From Palsa-1392 sp963819975 (GTDB lineage Bacteria; Verrucomicrobiota; Verrucomicrobiia; Chthoniobacterales; UBA10450), in assembly GCA_963819975.1 (NCBI GenBank), contig CAWFYE010000011.1, positions 434,001 to 498,000 on the forward strand: 64,000 bases of DNA, written 5' to 3'. Position 1 is the first letter of the stretch; every line of letters starts with the position of its first letter. The notes beneath the pieces were generated by a model. The model was not told the DNA's origin. It worked only from the letters and a program-made list of their open reading frames with translations, and did no database searches. Made by a program: the position numbers and the translations under genes. This document shows positions 18,733 through 27,708 of this stretch, in pieces.

Positions 18733-19446
18733 GTGAAGTTCTCGGAGTCGATTGCGAAGATCGGCCAGCCGCTGACTTACCGGCGTGCCTGGCGTCGCGT
18801 GCGCAGGATAATACACCCCGTTCGGATGGAGCCATTGCTCGCCAAGATCGATCAGGAGCGGCTTGGCGAGTTACAGGCCAAATACAGCGCCCTTTCTTTG
18901 GAGACGCCGAGCCTGTGGCGCCACTATTCGAAGTATGTCGACGTCAAAAAACATCTCCAGCGCAACATCCAGCGCGCCCAGGACTTCAATCTGCATCGCC
19001 TCCCGCCGCAGGAAATTCTCGATATCGGCTGCGGCGGCGGATTTTTTCTTTTCGTCGCCCAAAGCCTTGGCCATCGCGGGTTGGGATTTGATGTCAGCGG
19101 CATTCCCGTGTTCGACGACCTGGTTGATCTCCTTGGAGTCGAACGGCTCGAATACAGGATCACGAGTTTCGAAAAGCTGCCGGATTTTGGACGAAAGTTC
19201 GATTTAATCACCGCTTTTGCCACTGCCTTTCACGGCGGGCACGAAGATTCCTGGCGCTGGCGCGAAAAGGAATGGGACTCCTTTCTGACGGATCTGAAGG
19301 AGCATCTGAAGCCTGATGGCCGGATCTTTTTTGACCTCAATGCGGCCTATGACGGGCAATACTACACGCCCGAAATCCTGAAGGTGTTGCGCAAACACGG
19401 CGGGGTGCTCGAACGCAGTAACGTCATCTTTCTCGCGGAAAAATAG
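18733..19446 (+). CDS. class I SAM-dependent methyltransferase
   Basis: About 237 residues from a GTG at 18733, preceded by GGAAAGG; an ATG at 18826 is the alternative. The open frame runs further upstream, but that part overlaps the opposite-strand zincin start and is unlike protein. SAM-binding motif I is ILDIGCGGGFFLFVAQ, followed by GLGFDVSG (motif II acidic residue) and KFDLITAFATAFHG (motif IV), then a HLKPDGRIFFDLN strand. The acceptor is unknown. The next gene, 136 bp downstream on the same strand, is a sulfotransferase, so modification of a surface glycan or small metabolite is a reasonable guess. Confidence 0.8.
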   Translation: MKFSESIAKIGQPLTYRRAWRRVRRIIHPVRMEPLLAKIDQERLGELQAKYSALSLETPSLWRHYSKYVDVKKHLQRNIQRAQDFNLHRLPPQEILDIGCGGGFFLFVAQSLGHRGLGFDVSGIPVFDDLVDLLGVERLEYRITSFEKLPDFGRKFDLITAFATAFHGGHEDSWRWREKEWDSFLTDLKEHLKPDGRIFFDLNAAYDGQYYTPEILKVLRKHGGVLERSNVIFLAEK

Positions 19447-19582
19447 TTGCCTGCGAATCCGAATGGCAGGGCAAAAGGGACGTGTTTCAGAGTTGCGCGA
19501 AACCCAGCCGGGCACCAATTTCAAAACTTGCGAGGGAGTGTCCGGGTTCTGGAATGTTTCCGCCAAGTTGCGACCGAAGACG

Positions 19583-20374
19583 ATGTTTCGACCAAAACAA
19601 ACAAAGATAGACCGGCTGGATTTTATTGTTGCCGGGACCCAAAAAGGCGGGACCAGCGCGCTGCACTACCATCTCGATCAGCACCCCAACATCACGATGG
19701 CCCACAGCGAAGAGGCACACATGATCGACCACCCGCGACGCCATTTCTTTGACGACGAGAAACGCTTCGGAGGGGGAAAAATCGAATACGACATCCTGCA
19801 TGAAGGAATAAAGCTTAAGCGTCGCTCGCTCGTGACCGGCTCGGTGACACCGATTTACACCTACTGGAAGCCGGCAATGGAGCGGATCAAAGCTTACTAC
19901 CCCGGGATCAAGCTCATCATCCTTTTGCGTAATCCGGCGGATCGCGCCTTCTCGCATTGGAATATGTACCGGGAACGCAAACAGGAGAGCCTCGGCTTTC
20001 TCGAAGCCATCGCGGAGGAGCCCAACCGCACGCGTGCGGTGCATCCCTTGCAGGTCCGCCGGACCTCCTACCTCGATCGCGGATTTTATGCGGAGCAGAT
20101 TGAGAGAGTTTTTCGCCTTTTTCCTCGAGAACAGGTACGCGTCATAAAATTCGAAGAATTTCGAAACCGGACCGAGGAAGTAGTGCACGGGGTGTTTGCC
20201 TTTCTGGATGTAGAACCGCTGGCGACGGTCAAAAATCGGGAGCAGAATCGAATTCCTTACGAGCGTCGGATGACGGCCGAAGAGCGGCGTTATCTGTATG
20301 ATGCCTACAAGGACGACATCGCTCGCTTGGAAAACCTGCTGGGGTGGGACTGCTCTGACTGGAAGTCGACCTGA
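19583..20374 (+). CDS. PAPS-dependent sulfotransferase
   Basis: 263 residues from the ATG at 19583 (MFRPKQTKIDRLDFIVAG); the frame is open 40 codons further upstream. The 5'-phosphosulfate-binding loop is GTQKGGTSALHYHL and the 3'-phosphate-binding segment is LILLRNPADRAFSHWNMYR, both standard for Golgi-type and bacterial carbohydrate sulfotransferases. It moves sulfate from PAPS to a hydroxyl, probably on a polysaccharide or lipid. The sequence is richer in A+T and in AAA/GAA/TTT codons than its neighbours and has no GCCTAACGA word, which fits recent acquisition. A second sulfotransferase is at 61211-62092. Confidence 0.88.
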   Translation: MFRPKQTKIDRLDFIVAGTQKGGTSALHYHLDQHPNITMAHSEEAHMIDHPRRHFFDDEKRFGGGKIEYDILHEGIKLKRRSLVTGSVTPIYTYWKPAMERIKAYYPGIKLIILLRNPADRAFSHWNMYRERKQESLGFLEAIAEEPNRTRAVHPLQVRRTSYLDRGFYAEQIERVFRLFPREQVRVIKFEEFRNRTEEVVHGVFAFLDVEPLATVKNREQNRIPYERRMTAEERRYLYDAYKDDIARLENLLGWDCSDWKST

Positions 20375-20630
20375 TCGCGGTCTGGCTCGCTTCGCGTTCC
20401 TGGCTCCGCCGGTCGTCAATTACGCAAGTTTGGCCACTCGAAGCGGGGCTTGCAATTCAGGATCGAGGACCGTGAGCGCTAGTCCATCAGCGGTTGAGTT
20501 CCAACATATTGTTCGCGGCGGAATTTCGTTTGCGGACGGGAGCTGTTTGTTGGAAAGCGGAATGAGGTTAGCTTAAACGGAGTTCGCCGAAACGCGGCCC
20601 AACGGATCACACCAGCTTCCAAACAAACGA
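20375..20630. other. gap without a convincing gene
   Basis: The 256 bp between the sulfotransferase stop and the TonB terminator hold only short frames with atypical composition. I see no promoter-like element or RNA structure that I would defend. Confidence 0.5.
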
Positions 20631-20660
20631 AAGAGGCAGCGGGAAACCCCGCTGCCTCTT
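20631..20660 (-). terminator. strong intrinsic terminator of the TonB receptor gene
   Basis: AAGAGGCAGCGGG (20631-20643) pairs perfectly over 13 bp with CCCGCTGCCTCTT (20648-20660) around a 4-base loop. Read on the minus strand it lies 24 bp after the TonB stop codon and is followed by the T-rich TTTCGTTTGTTTGG. It could also stop plus-strand transcripts coming from the sulfotransferase gene. Confidence 0.85.
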
Positions 20661-20684
20661 CGTTAATACTCGGAGCTTGTGCTC

Positions 20685-23600
20685 TTAGAACTTTTTCTTC
20701 AAAGAGACGTAAAGAAACCGTCCCGTCGCGTCATAGAGGAAGCCAGGATAGTTCGTGGAGTTGCCACCGAATCCGTAGGCCTGCGGAGGATCTACGCCGA
20801 AGATGTTGTTGCAACCAAGGGTAATGGTCGTTCCATTCAACACCCGCTGCCAGACTGGCATGCTATAGGTTGATGTTTGAGACACCGCCGACTCGGTCTG
20901 TTTGCCGTCGTGGCCCATCGACACATCCTTCGCGTCCTTGGAATAGCCAGCCACCGGCTGATTTTCCACTGGCGGCACATAGGTGAAGTCATACGAGAGT
21001 TGTCCGTCGATCGTCCACGTCTGGGCGACATAGTGATTGCGGCCATCGGGCTTCAATTCCTTGAATCCATCGAGGTAACGGATGGTACCGAGGAGGTCCC
21101 AGCCATTCCAGTTCCAGTCAAGGCGGTGAACTCCGCGCCACCTGAGGTAGCCGTCGTTACTAACCGAGGCGACAGACGCGACCCCTACGCCGTTAAGCTG
21201 AGACGTCTTACCGCCCTGCGTGAGCTGAACCTCGTATTTGTTCACCCACGTTACATTTGTAAGCGAGGTGAAGGTTCCGAAGGAAGTCGGATAGATGTAC
21301 TGCAGTCCGAAGTCGATACCATTCGCCTGGACGCTGCCGCTGTTGATGAACGGAACAAAGATCCGTGAGATAAATCCGCTCGAATCGCGTTCCACAACTT
21401 CGCCGGGCAGCAAGCCACCAAACTGTTCACGATTCAGGATGCCCGGGATGCTCGACTGAACAACCAACCCGGTCTGCTCGATATCCCAAATATCGATTGA
21501 AGTCGTCAGACCCGGAACAAACTTCGGCGTCCAGACAAGGCCGGTTGTGAAGGAAACTGAGTCTTCCGGCTGCAGCGTCGGCTCGCTCGTGAAGACGACG
21601 TTTTGCTCAGGCTCATTCCGCGCCGGGTCGCCAATCGGCACCGGAGGACCACCCAGCGAAGTGGGCAGGGTATCGGTGACCGCTGTGAGTGCGGAAGTCG
21701 GGCTGCCATAGAGCTCGATCAGTGACGGCTCGCGGAAGCCCTTGCCGATTGTAGCACGAATCGTGAGTGACTCATCGATAGGCTGCCAACGGATGCCAAA
21801 TTTTGGCACCGCCACGTTAGTATTGTTGTTTTCGAACACTTCGTAGCGCACGGCGGCCGACAGTTCCAAGGAATAGAAACCCGGGAAGCTGAAGGTCGGG
21901 CTGGTGATTGGAATATTGGCTTCTGCATAGATCGCCCAATCTTTCCGGCCCGCACTAGTGCTTGCACCCTTCGAACTGCCGGCAATATCTCCATCAAGGG
22001 AGAGTTGATCGACAACCTGAGTGAGCTGCTCCTTCCGGAATTGGCCGCCAAAGGCGAACCCAACGCCGCCGGCCGGCAACTTGAAGAGCGAGGTCGTGTA
22101 GATATTCAAGTCAAGCGTTCCAATCTCGGACGTATCCACATCCTTGGGATGAATGGTAGCGTAGTCAAGACCGTCTGCATTGGACGGAACAGGCGGACCG
22201 TGCAATGCGTCAGTGAATGGGTTGAACGCGGTCCCGCCTTCCAGAGCGCCACCCGGTCCAAAGACCGGCGAGTTCTGGTTCAGAATCTGCGACAGACGAG
22301 AGTTGGAGACGACTGTCGACTCCGCGGTTGCTTTGATGTTGTTGTAGCGGAAACCAGTGTCGTAACCCCATGTTCCGTCAAACAACTTGTCGCCCTTTAA
22401 TCCGAGTGTGGCGAGGAAGTTATCGCTCTGATTGTCGAACTTGCGATTGCCGAATTCGAGGAAGCGCGCACGGCTGCCGCCAGAGATGATCTGATTGAAC
22501 GGGTTGAATGGGTTAACCGCATCAACCGGCAATCCGGTTTGTTCAAAGGTCGGCGTGTTCGGCGGCGCTACACCATTCAGGTTCGTGCCCGGCGGAATCG
22601 CGATCACAACGGAGCCGGGCGTGTCGAAGTTGCCGGTCGCGGTCGGCGCCAATTCGTCATGCGAGGCCACGTGCTGGTAGAAGACATCACCGAACAGGAC
22701 CATTGCATCGCCGAAGATCTTATGGCTGAAGTTGGCGAATCCACCATAACTCTCGATGTCGGGGTAGGAGGCAGAGAATTGGTTGAAGTCAAAACCCGGC
22801 AGGCCCCCGCCGCCGCCGCGCACCCGGGCGGTGGCGTAGAGATAATCTGAAGCCGGTGACAAGCCGTTTGAACCGGTCGGTGCGGTGCCGAAGATAATGC
22901 CGCTTGCGGGGTTCGGTAAAGTGGCCGGATCCACGCCCGCTGCAATGACCACATCTCTCGACAACTGGAGGTTGTAAGGTGTGGCGTTGCTGCTCAGGAA
23001 CGGTGGCACGGCCGAGTAACCGCGATCCCGATTGTAGATCGAGTTGCGCTTATAGTAGTTCATCACGCCAGTAACCTGGGTATTGCCATCGCCCACACCG
23101 AAGATGACCGAAGCACGAAATTCTCCGGAATCTTTGTCCAGCGTATTTCCATACCCGATCTCAGCTTCCGCGCCCTTGTAGTCGTGGCGCAGCTTGATGT
23201 TGACCACGCCCGCAACCGCGTCCGCACCGTAGGTCGTGGAAGCGCCGTCCTTCAGAATTTCGATGCTCTCGATGGCCGCTTCCGGAATCGAGCGCAAATC
23301 GAAGAAGGAGGAGGTGCCGCCGTTACCAATCGGATACGGAGCAACGCGCCGGCCGTCGATCAGGACGAGGGTTTCCTGAGGTCCGAGGCCGCGAAGCGAG
23401 ATCGCCGACGCACCCGGGGTGAAGCCCGTCGCGTTATTCGAAATCGGAACGCCGCCACCGTTGGCCACCGGGAGATCCTTGATCAGTTCTTCCGCGGTCC
23501 GGGAGCCTGATTTGTTGATCAGGTCACGGTTGATGTTCAAGACCGGGTTCGGTCCGACTTCCTGGGCGGTCGGAATGTTGGAACCGGTCACGATGATGCG

Positions 23601-23822
23601 CTCGGTTTCGGCCACTCCTCCACCGGCAATACCACCCGGGTTGCTGTTCGCGCCGGCTGCACCGATCGCTCCAGCGTTGCCCTCTTGAATCGGGCCCGTG
23701 TCTGCAGGACTGGCGGCAGGCTGTTGAGCGAACGCACCGGAACCCGCGAGAATCGGAATCGCTGCGCCGACCGCGAGGGCCGTGCGTAGAGATCCGAACT
23801 TTGTTTTTACAGTTCTGATCAT
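20685..23822 (-). CDS. TonB-dependent outer-membrane receptor
   Basis: 1045 residues. ATG at 23822 is chosen because GGAG lies 6 bases upstream; an ATG at 23834 overlaps that site. Signal peptide to about residue 33 (ends GSGAFAQQ), then a Gly/Ala-rich linker (about 34-68). The plug domain follows: ERIIVTGSNIP, SGSRTAEELIKDLP, SLRGLGPQETLVLIDGRRVA, and IESIEILKDGASTTYGADAVAGVVNI. The rest is a 22-strand barrel closing with FLYVSLKKKF, whose last Phe is the BAM signal. It imports a bulky substrate (siderophore, vitamin or oligosaccharide) by the proton-motive force through TonB/ExbBD. No SusD partner is adjacent. The substrate is unknown. Confidence 0.93.
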   Translation of the reverse strand: MIRTVKTKFGSLRTALAVGAAIPILAGSGAFAQQPAASPADTGPIQEGNAGAIGAAGANSNPGGIAGGGVAETERIIVTGSNIPTAQEVGPNPVLNINRDLINKSGSRTAEELIKDLPVANGGGVPISNNATGFTPGASAISLRGLGPQETLVLIDGRRVAPYPIGNGGTSSFFDLRSIPEAAIESIEILKDGASTTYGADAVAGVVNIKLRHDYKGAEAEIGYGNTLDKDSGEFRASVIFGVGDGNTQVTGVMNYYKRNSIYNRDRGYSAVPPFLSSNATPYNLQLSRDVVIAAGVDPATLPNPASGIIFGTAPTGSNGLSPASDYLYATARVRGGGGGLPGFDFNQFSASYPDIESYGGFANFSHKIFGDAMVLFGDVFYQHVASHDELAPTATGNFDTPGSVVIAIPPGTNLNGVAPPNTPTFEQTGLPVDAVNPFNPFNQIISGGSRARFLEFGNRKFDNQSDNFLATLGLKGDKLFDGTWGYDTGFRYNNIKATAESTVVSNSRLSQILNQNSPVFGPGGALEGGTAFNPFTDALHGPPVPSNADGLDYATIHPKDVDTSEIGTLDLNIYTTSLFKLPAGGVGFAFGGQFRKEQLTQVVDQLSLDGDIAGSSKGASTSAGRKDWAIYAEANIPITSPTFSFPGFYSLELSAAVRYEVFENNNTNVAVPKFGIRWQPIDESLTIRATIGKGFREPSLIELYGSPTSALTAVTDTLPTSLGGPPVPIGDPARNEPEQNVVFTSEPTLQPEDSVSFTTGLVWTPKFVPGLTTSIDIWDIEQTGLVVQSSIPGILNREQFGGLLPGEVVERDSSGFISRIFVPFINSGSVQANGIDFGLQYIYPTSFGTFTSLTNVTWVNKYEVQLTQGGKTSQLNGVGVASVASVSNDGYLRWRGVHRLDWNWNGWDLLGTIRYLDGFKELKPDGRNHYVAQTWTIDGQLSYDFTYVPPVENQPVAGYSKDAKDVSMGHDGKQTESAVSQTSTYSMPVWQRVLNGTTITLGCNNIFGVDPPQAYGFGGNSTNYPGFLYDATGRFLYVSLKKKF

Positions 23823-24255
23823 TAGTTTCTCCATTGGTTTGGTTAGGTTTGGCGGTGAGAATTCAAGAAGAAATCCACCCTGACAAGTATTTTTTTCATT
23901 TTTTTGAAAATATTTTTGAACGGCTTCGGCCCTCCTTATGTCGCATTCAGCACCACGGGCGGACTAAAATCGTTCTGCTTGCCTCGTCCTAACGAGCAGT
24001 TTCAGCGCCAAAAGAGCGAAATATTTTCTTCCACCCTGAGGCTCAGGGCCGGGCCCAAAACACGGACCGGCTCTTCAAATAAACCGTCGGCCGGAAAAAT
24101 TCCCGACAATTCCGGACCTCTTCCCGGAAAAAATGCCTCGTTAGGCACGGCCGCGCCGTGGCAGAAAGCGCGCCACCCGTGCCCGCTCCCCGGCAATTCG
24201 TCTTTGCCCGTTGCGCTTGACGCTCGCCGGGATGGGCAGCGTAATCTCTCGCTCG
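23823..24255. promoter_or_regulatory. AT-rich divergent control region between the TonB receptor and ribE
   Basis: The part from about 23880 to 23930 is far richer in A+T than the rest of the window, with runs of T and A. On the minus strand TTGTCA (near 23880) followed 17 bases later by AATTCT resembles a vegetative promoter for the receptor. Towards ribE two small hairpins stand in tandem: TGCCT/AGGCA (24134-24147), which contains a TCGTTAGGC word, and CACGGC/GCCGTG (24146-24160). I looked for an FMN riboswitch before ribE and found none of its conserved core. Confidence 0.5.
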
Positions 24256-24846
24256 ATGTTTACGGGGCTGATTGAAGAAGTGGGACGGGTGCGCTGGATT
24301 CGAGCGAGCGACGGCGGCACACAATTGCAGGTGACCGCGCCGATGATCGCTGCCGGTCTCCAAACTGGCGAGAGCGTCGCCGTAAACGGCTGTTGCCTGA
24401 CGGTGACCGCCATTCGCCAGGGCAATCTCACCTTCGATCTTCTCGATGAAACGCTCGCCCGGACCAATCTGCGCGCCCTGCGTCCCGAGAGTCCGATTAA
24501 TCTGGAACGCGCGCTCGCGGCCAGTGGGAGACTGGGCGGCCATTTCGTCCAGGGACACATCGACGCGACCGCGCGCGTCATCAGCTATGCCCCGAGCGGG
24601 GCCGACCATCGGCTCGAAGTGGAACTGTCACCGGACTTCGCCCGCTACGCCGCGCCCAAAGGCTCGGTCGCCCTGAACGGAGTCAGCCTAACGATCGCGG
24701 AATTAAGGCCGGAAAGTTTTGTCGTTTGGATCATCCCACACACCCACCGGCAGACGAATTTCGAAAACCTTGCGCCTAACGACCTCCTGAACGTCGAGTT
24801 CGACATCCTGGCCAAATACGTCGAACGGATGCTCGCTCCGGCCTAA
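24256..24846 (+). CDS. ribE: riboflavin synthase alpha chain
   Basis: 196 residues, typical length. It dismutates two 6,7-dimethyl-8-ribityllumazine molecules to riboflavin. The N-terminal MFTGLIEEVG, the paired lumazine-binding repeats (GESVAVNGCCLTV and KGSVALNGVSLTI), the inter-repeat LGGHFVQGHIDATA and the WIIPHTHRQTNF segment are all diagnostic. ATG at 24256 begins the universal MFTGL start, so the 15 codons of open frame upstream are not used. Its stop codon is part of a GCC-TAA-CGA copy, and two more copies lie inside the gene (24685 and 24776). Confidence 0.97.
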   Translation: MFTGLIEEVGRVRWIRASDGGTQLQVTAPMIAAGLQTGESVAVNGCCLTVTAIRQGNLTFDLLDETLARTNLRALRPESPINLERALAASGRLGGHFVQGHIDATARVISYAPSGADHRLEVELSPDFARYAAPKGSVALNGVSLTIAELRPESFVVWIIPHTHRQTNFENLAPNDLLNVEFDILAKYVERMLAPA

Positions 24847-24872
24847 CGAGCGCCCGGGAGAAGCACGCGCCG

Positions 24873-26264
24873 CTACTTCGCGCCCAGACCGAAGAGGACC
24901 GCGGGAATCGTCCGGAGCAGAATCCTGAAGTCCAAGCCTAACGACCAGCGGTCGATATATTCGAGATCGAGCTTCACCCAGTCGCTGAAATCCTTCACCC
25001 TATTGCGGCCGCTGATTTGCCAGAGACAGGTCAACCCCGGCTTCACGCTCAGCCGCCGGCGTTGCGCGGTGTTTTCAAATTTCTCCACTTCATAGAGCGG
25101 CAACGGACGCGGCCCGACGAGGCTCATGTTGCCCTTCAGGACATTAAAAAGTTGCGGCACCTCATCCATGCTCGTGCGCCGAAGCCAGCGCCCGAGAGGT
25201 GTGATGCGCGGATCTTCCTCCACCTTGAAGACTGGTCCGCGCATCAGATTAAAAGGCAGCAATTCCGCACGACGCATTTCCGCGTCGCTCGACATCGAGC
25301 GAAATTTATACATCACGAAGGGCTTCCCATTTTTTCCCGCCCGTTCCTGTTTAAAAAGAATCGGTCCCTTCGAAGTCAGCCGGATTCCAATGGCGACAAT
25401 CAGCATCGGAATGGCCAGCACCACCAGTCCGATGAGAGCACCGATGCGGTCGATCAAACCCTTGATCCGAAACGCCCAGGAGACATCCGGGGTCGAGCGG
25501 AAGACCAGCATCGGACGATCGCCGAAGGCATCGAAATCCGGCTTGGCGATCGCGGTCTGGATGAAATTCGCGACCAGCCAGGCCGGGACGCCCTCCAATT
25601 CGCAGGCGCCGATCGCCTGCTCGACACGGTTGAGCTGGCCATGCCCGGCGGCAAAGATGACGCGCGAGACCGCGTGCTTGTGCATCGCTTCGACCAGGTC
25701 GGAGATTGGCTGTTTCTCAATGTCGATCCGGTCCACTACCTGGAGGAGGATGGTTTCCTCGGGTCTGAGCGATTGCTCCAATGCCGCGATGTCCTGCGGC
25801 ACACCGGCGAGGAGGACCCGTTCCCGCGCCTGGCCGCGCGCTGCGCGCCGCCGGACGCGCCCCACGATCAGCCGCTCCTTGAAGAGCAGCATTCCGGTCG
25901 CGATTCCCATGAAAAGCAAAGGCACCGCGCGGCTGATCAGCGGCAGGCGCAGGAAAATGACACAGGCACTGACGAGGATGGCGAGGTAAAACATCGTGCG
26001 CACGATCTGGACGAACGATTTCGCGAGCGTCTTGTTGAACGCGGATTGATAGAATCCCTGAAGATCGAGAAAAATCGGGCCGAAGGGCATGATCACGATC
26101 AGGAGCCATTGGTAGTTTTTAAAGGGATCGATCGAATACGGCAGGTCGAGCCATTCCGTGCCGTAGAAGCGCAGCGCGTGCGCGGCGAAGAGAGAGAAGG
26201 CGAGGAGGAACGCATCGATAAGTTGCTGGAACTGGGTGTTTAGTTCCTGTTGACGGTTCAGCAT
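24873..26264 (-). CDS. polyprenyl-phosphate glycosyl-1-phosphate transferase for exopolysaccharide
   Basis: 463 residues from the ATG ending at 26264. Four or five N-terminal membrane segments (about residues 10-130), a cytoplasmic Rossmann-like CoA-binding domain (VLLAGVPQDIAALEQSL), a further hydrophobic hairpin (LIGLVVLAIPMLIVAIGI) and the C-terminal bacterial sugar transferase domain with KQERAGKNGKPFVMYKFRSM, RRTSMDEVPQLFNVLKGNMS, VGPRP and PGLTCLWQISGRN. This is the WbaP/PssY build that loads the first sugar phosphate onto undecaprenyl phosphate. No other polysaccharide genes are adjacent. Its start region overlaps the open frame, but not the chosen start, of the divergent aroD. Confidence 0.93.
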   Translation of the reverse strand: MLNRQQELNTQFQQLIDAFLLAFSLFAAHALRFYGTEWLDLPYSIDPFKNYQWLLIVIMPFGPIFLDLQGFYQSAFNKTLAKSFVQIVRTMFYLAILVSACVIFLRLPLISRAVPLLFMGIATGMLLFKERLIVGRVRRRAARGQARERVLLAGVPQDIAALEQSLRPEETILLQVVDRIDIEKQPISDLVEAMHKHAVSRVIFAAGHGQLNRVEQAIGACELEGVPAWLVANFIQTAIAKPDFDAFGDRPMLVFRSTPDVSWAFRIKGLIDRIGALIGLVVLAIPMLIVAIGIRLTSKGPILFKQERAGKNGKPFVMYKFRSMSSDAEMRRAELLPFNLMRGPVFKVEEDPRITPLGRWLRRTSMDEVPQLFNVLKGNMSLVGPRPLPLYEVEKFENTAQRRRLSVKPGLTCLWQISGRNRVKDFSDWVKLDLEYIDRWSLGLDFRILLRTIPAVLFGLGAK

Positions 26265-26324
26265 GGTATGGGTCGCGACGGTCCGCAGTCTGCCATCGCA
26301 GGTTACGCGACCGAAGGCAAAAAA

Positions 26325-27026
26325 ATGAGCGTGCAAGCTTTGGTCAAATCGAACGCGGCGACGGGCCGTCTCGTCGGCGTGATCGCGTCGCTCGCGGCCC
26401 TCGCCCGGGCGGCGCGCCTGCGCCAGCCGCCCGATCTCTTCGAGCTCCGGCTCGACGCTCTGCATGATTCGTTAGGCGAAGTCGCGCGCGCCATCCCGGA
26501 TCTGCGCGCTCCCCTCATCCTCACCGCCCGCCATCCCCGTGAGGGTGGCCGGGGCCGATTGGCCCTGGGCGTTCGACGCGCGCTTCTTTTCCGATTTCTC
26601 GAGCACGCCACATTTGTGGACCTCGAGCTTCGCTCCGTCAGGCAATGTCAGTCCCTGGTTGACGAAATCCGGCGCCGCGACATCGGCCTCATCATTTCTC
26701 ATCACGATCTTCGCCAAACTCCGGCGCCCGCGCAGTTTCGACGCCTAACGAAATCGGCTGCTGGCTTCGAGTCCACCATTTTCAAAATCGCCACCCGCAC
26801 TGACACCCCCGCGCAACTCGCGCGCCTCGTTTCACTTTTTCTGGAAAACAACCGCCGCCCCATCTCGATCGCTGCCATGGGCATGGGAAAACTCGGCCTC
26901 GCCTCCCGCCGGCAGCTCGATCGACTCGGTTCCGCCCTCACCTACGTCGGGCTTGACGAGGCGAACGTCGAGGGGCAGCCCACCCTCAGAGGACTCCGAC
27001 GCGCCCGGCGCGCGTATATTAAATAA
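26325..27026 (+). CDS. aroD: type I 3-dehydroquinate dehydratase
   Basis: 233 residues. Third step of the shikimate pathway: dehydration of 3-dehydroquinate through a Schiff base. The TIM barrel shows the substrate-binding ELRLD strand, the catalytic His of ISHHDL and the Schiff-base Lys of FKIATRTDT. The C-terminal GSALTYVGLDEANVEGQPTL also matches the type I family. I choose the ATG at 26325. Two TCGTTAGGC/GCCTAACGA words lie in it (26469, 26745). It is followed 15 bp later by the LON-domain gene, probably in one transcript. Confidence 0.9.
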   Translation: MSVQALVKSNAATGRLVGVIASLAALARAARLRQPPDLFELRLDALHDSLGEVARAIPDLRAPLILTARHPREGGRGRLALGVRRALLFRFLEHATFVDLELRSVRQCQSLVDEIRRRDIGLIISHHDLRQTPAPAQFRRLTKSAAGFESTIFKIATRTDTPAQLARLVSLFLENNRRPISIAAMGMGKLGLASRRQLDRLGSALTYVGLDEANVEGQPTLRGLRRARRAYIK

Positions 27027-27041
27027 AAGCCTGCCTCGCAC

Positions 27042-27659
27042 ATGCCCGAAACCGTCGAACTGCCAAACGCTGTCCCCGTCATGCCCCTGACCGGCGTGCT
27101 CCTTTTTCCCAACGCGCTGCTCCCGCTCCACATTTTTGAGCCGCGCTTTCGCAAAATGCTGGCCCACGCCCTCGATGACGACCGCATGCTCTGTGTCGCA
27201 CTCGTCAGGCCGGAACGTCAGCAATGGCAGACGAGCGATGATTTTTTTCCGGTCAGCACCGTCGGGCTCATCCGGGCCTGCGTCGGGCGGAGCGACGGTA
27301 CGTCCGATCTCATCCTGCAGGGTATCCGACGGGTGAAATTCAGCGAGTTTGAGCAGGAAACCCCCTTCCCGATCGCCCGGATCAAGCCGCTCAAGACCCG
27401 CACCAAGCTGACCGTTGAGACCGACGCGCTCGCCGCCAAGGTGCTCGAATTTTACACCCGCCTGAAGGAAAGCGGACGTGAGTTGCCGGAAAAAATCGAT
27501 CGTTACCTGAGCGAAATGAACGATCCCGAAATGCTGGCCGATTTGATCGCCGCAACCTTCATCAGCGATCCGGCCCGTCGCCAGCAACTGCTCGAAGAAC
27601 TGGATTTGAACCAGCGACTGCGGCTCCTCATTCAGTTTCTCCGCGAGGAAACTGCCTAA
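27042..27659 (+). CDS. LON N-terminal (substrate-binding) domain protein
   Basis: 205 residues consisting only of a LON/PUA-like N domain: VMPLTGVLLFPNALLPLHIFEPRFRKML is its signature, followed by the beta-rich GLIRACVGRSDGTSDLILQGIRRVKF part and a helical tail. The AAA+ and protease domains of Lon are absent. Stand-alone members are widespread and may deliver or recognise substrates; function is unproven. The stop codon is in a GCC-TAA-CGA word. Confidence 0.9.
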   Translation: MPETVELPNAVPVMPLTGVLLFPNALLPLHIFEPRFRKMLAHALDDDRMLCVALVRPERQQWQTSDDFFPVSTVGLIRACVGRSDGTSDLILQGIRRVKFSEFEQETPFPIARIKPLKTRTKLTVETDALAAKVLEFYTRLKESGRELPEKIDRYLSEMNDPEMLADLIAATFISDPARRQQLLEELDLNQRLRLLIQFLREETA

Positions 27660-27708
27660 CGATTAATCAATCTTGATTGCACTCCTGCTCGAAGCCAAAG
27701 GTGTACGA

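Noticed and set aside
23823..24255. FMN riboswitch before ribE
   Set aside because: The hairpins here do not contain the conserved core of the RFN element.
24873..26264. Plus-strand frame 25017-26243 (408 residues) opposite the glycosylphosphotransferase gene
   Set aside because: It is a charged, Arg/His-rich shadow frame with no motif; the minus-strand gene has all family signatures.
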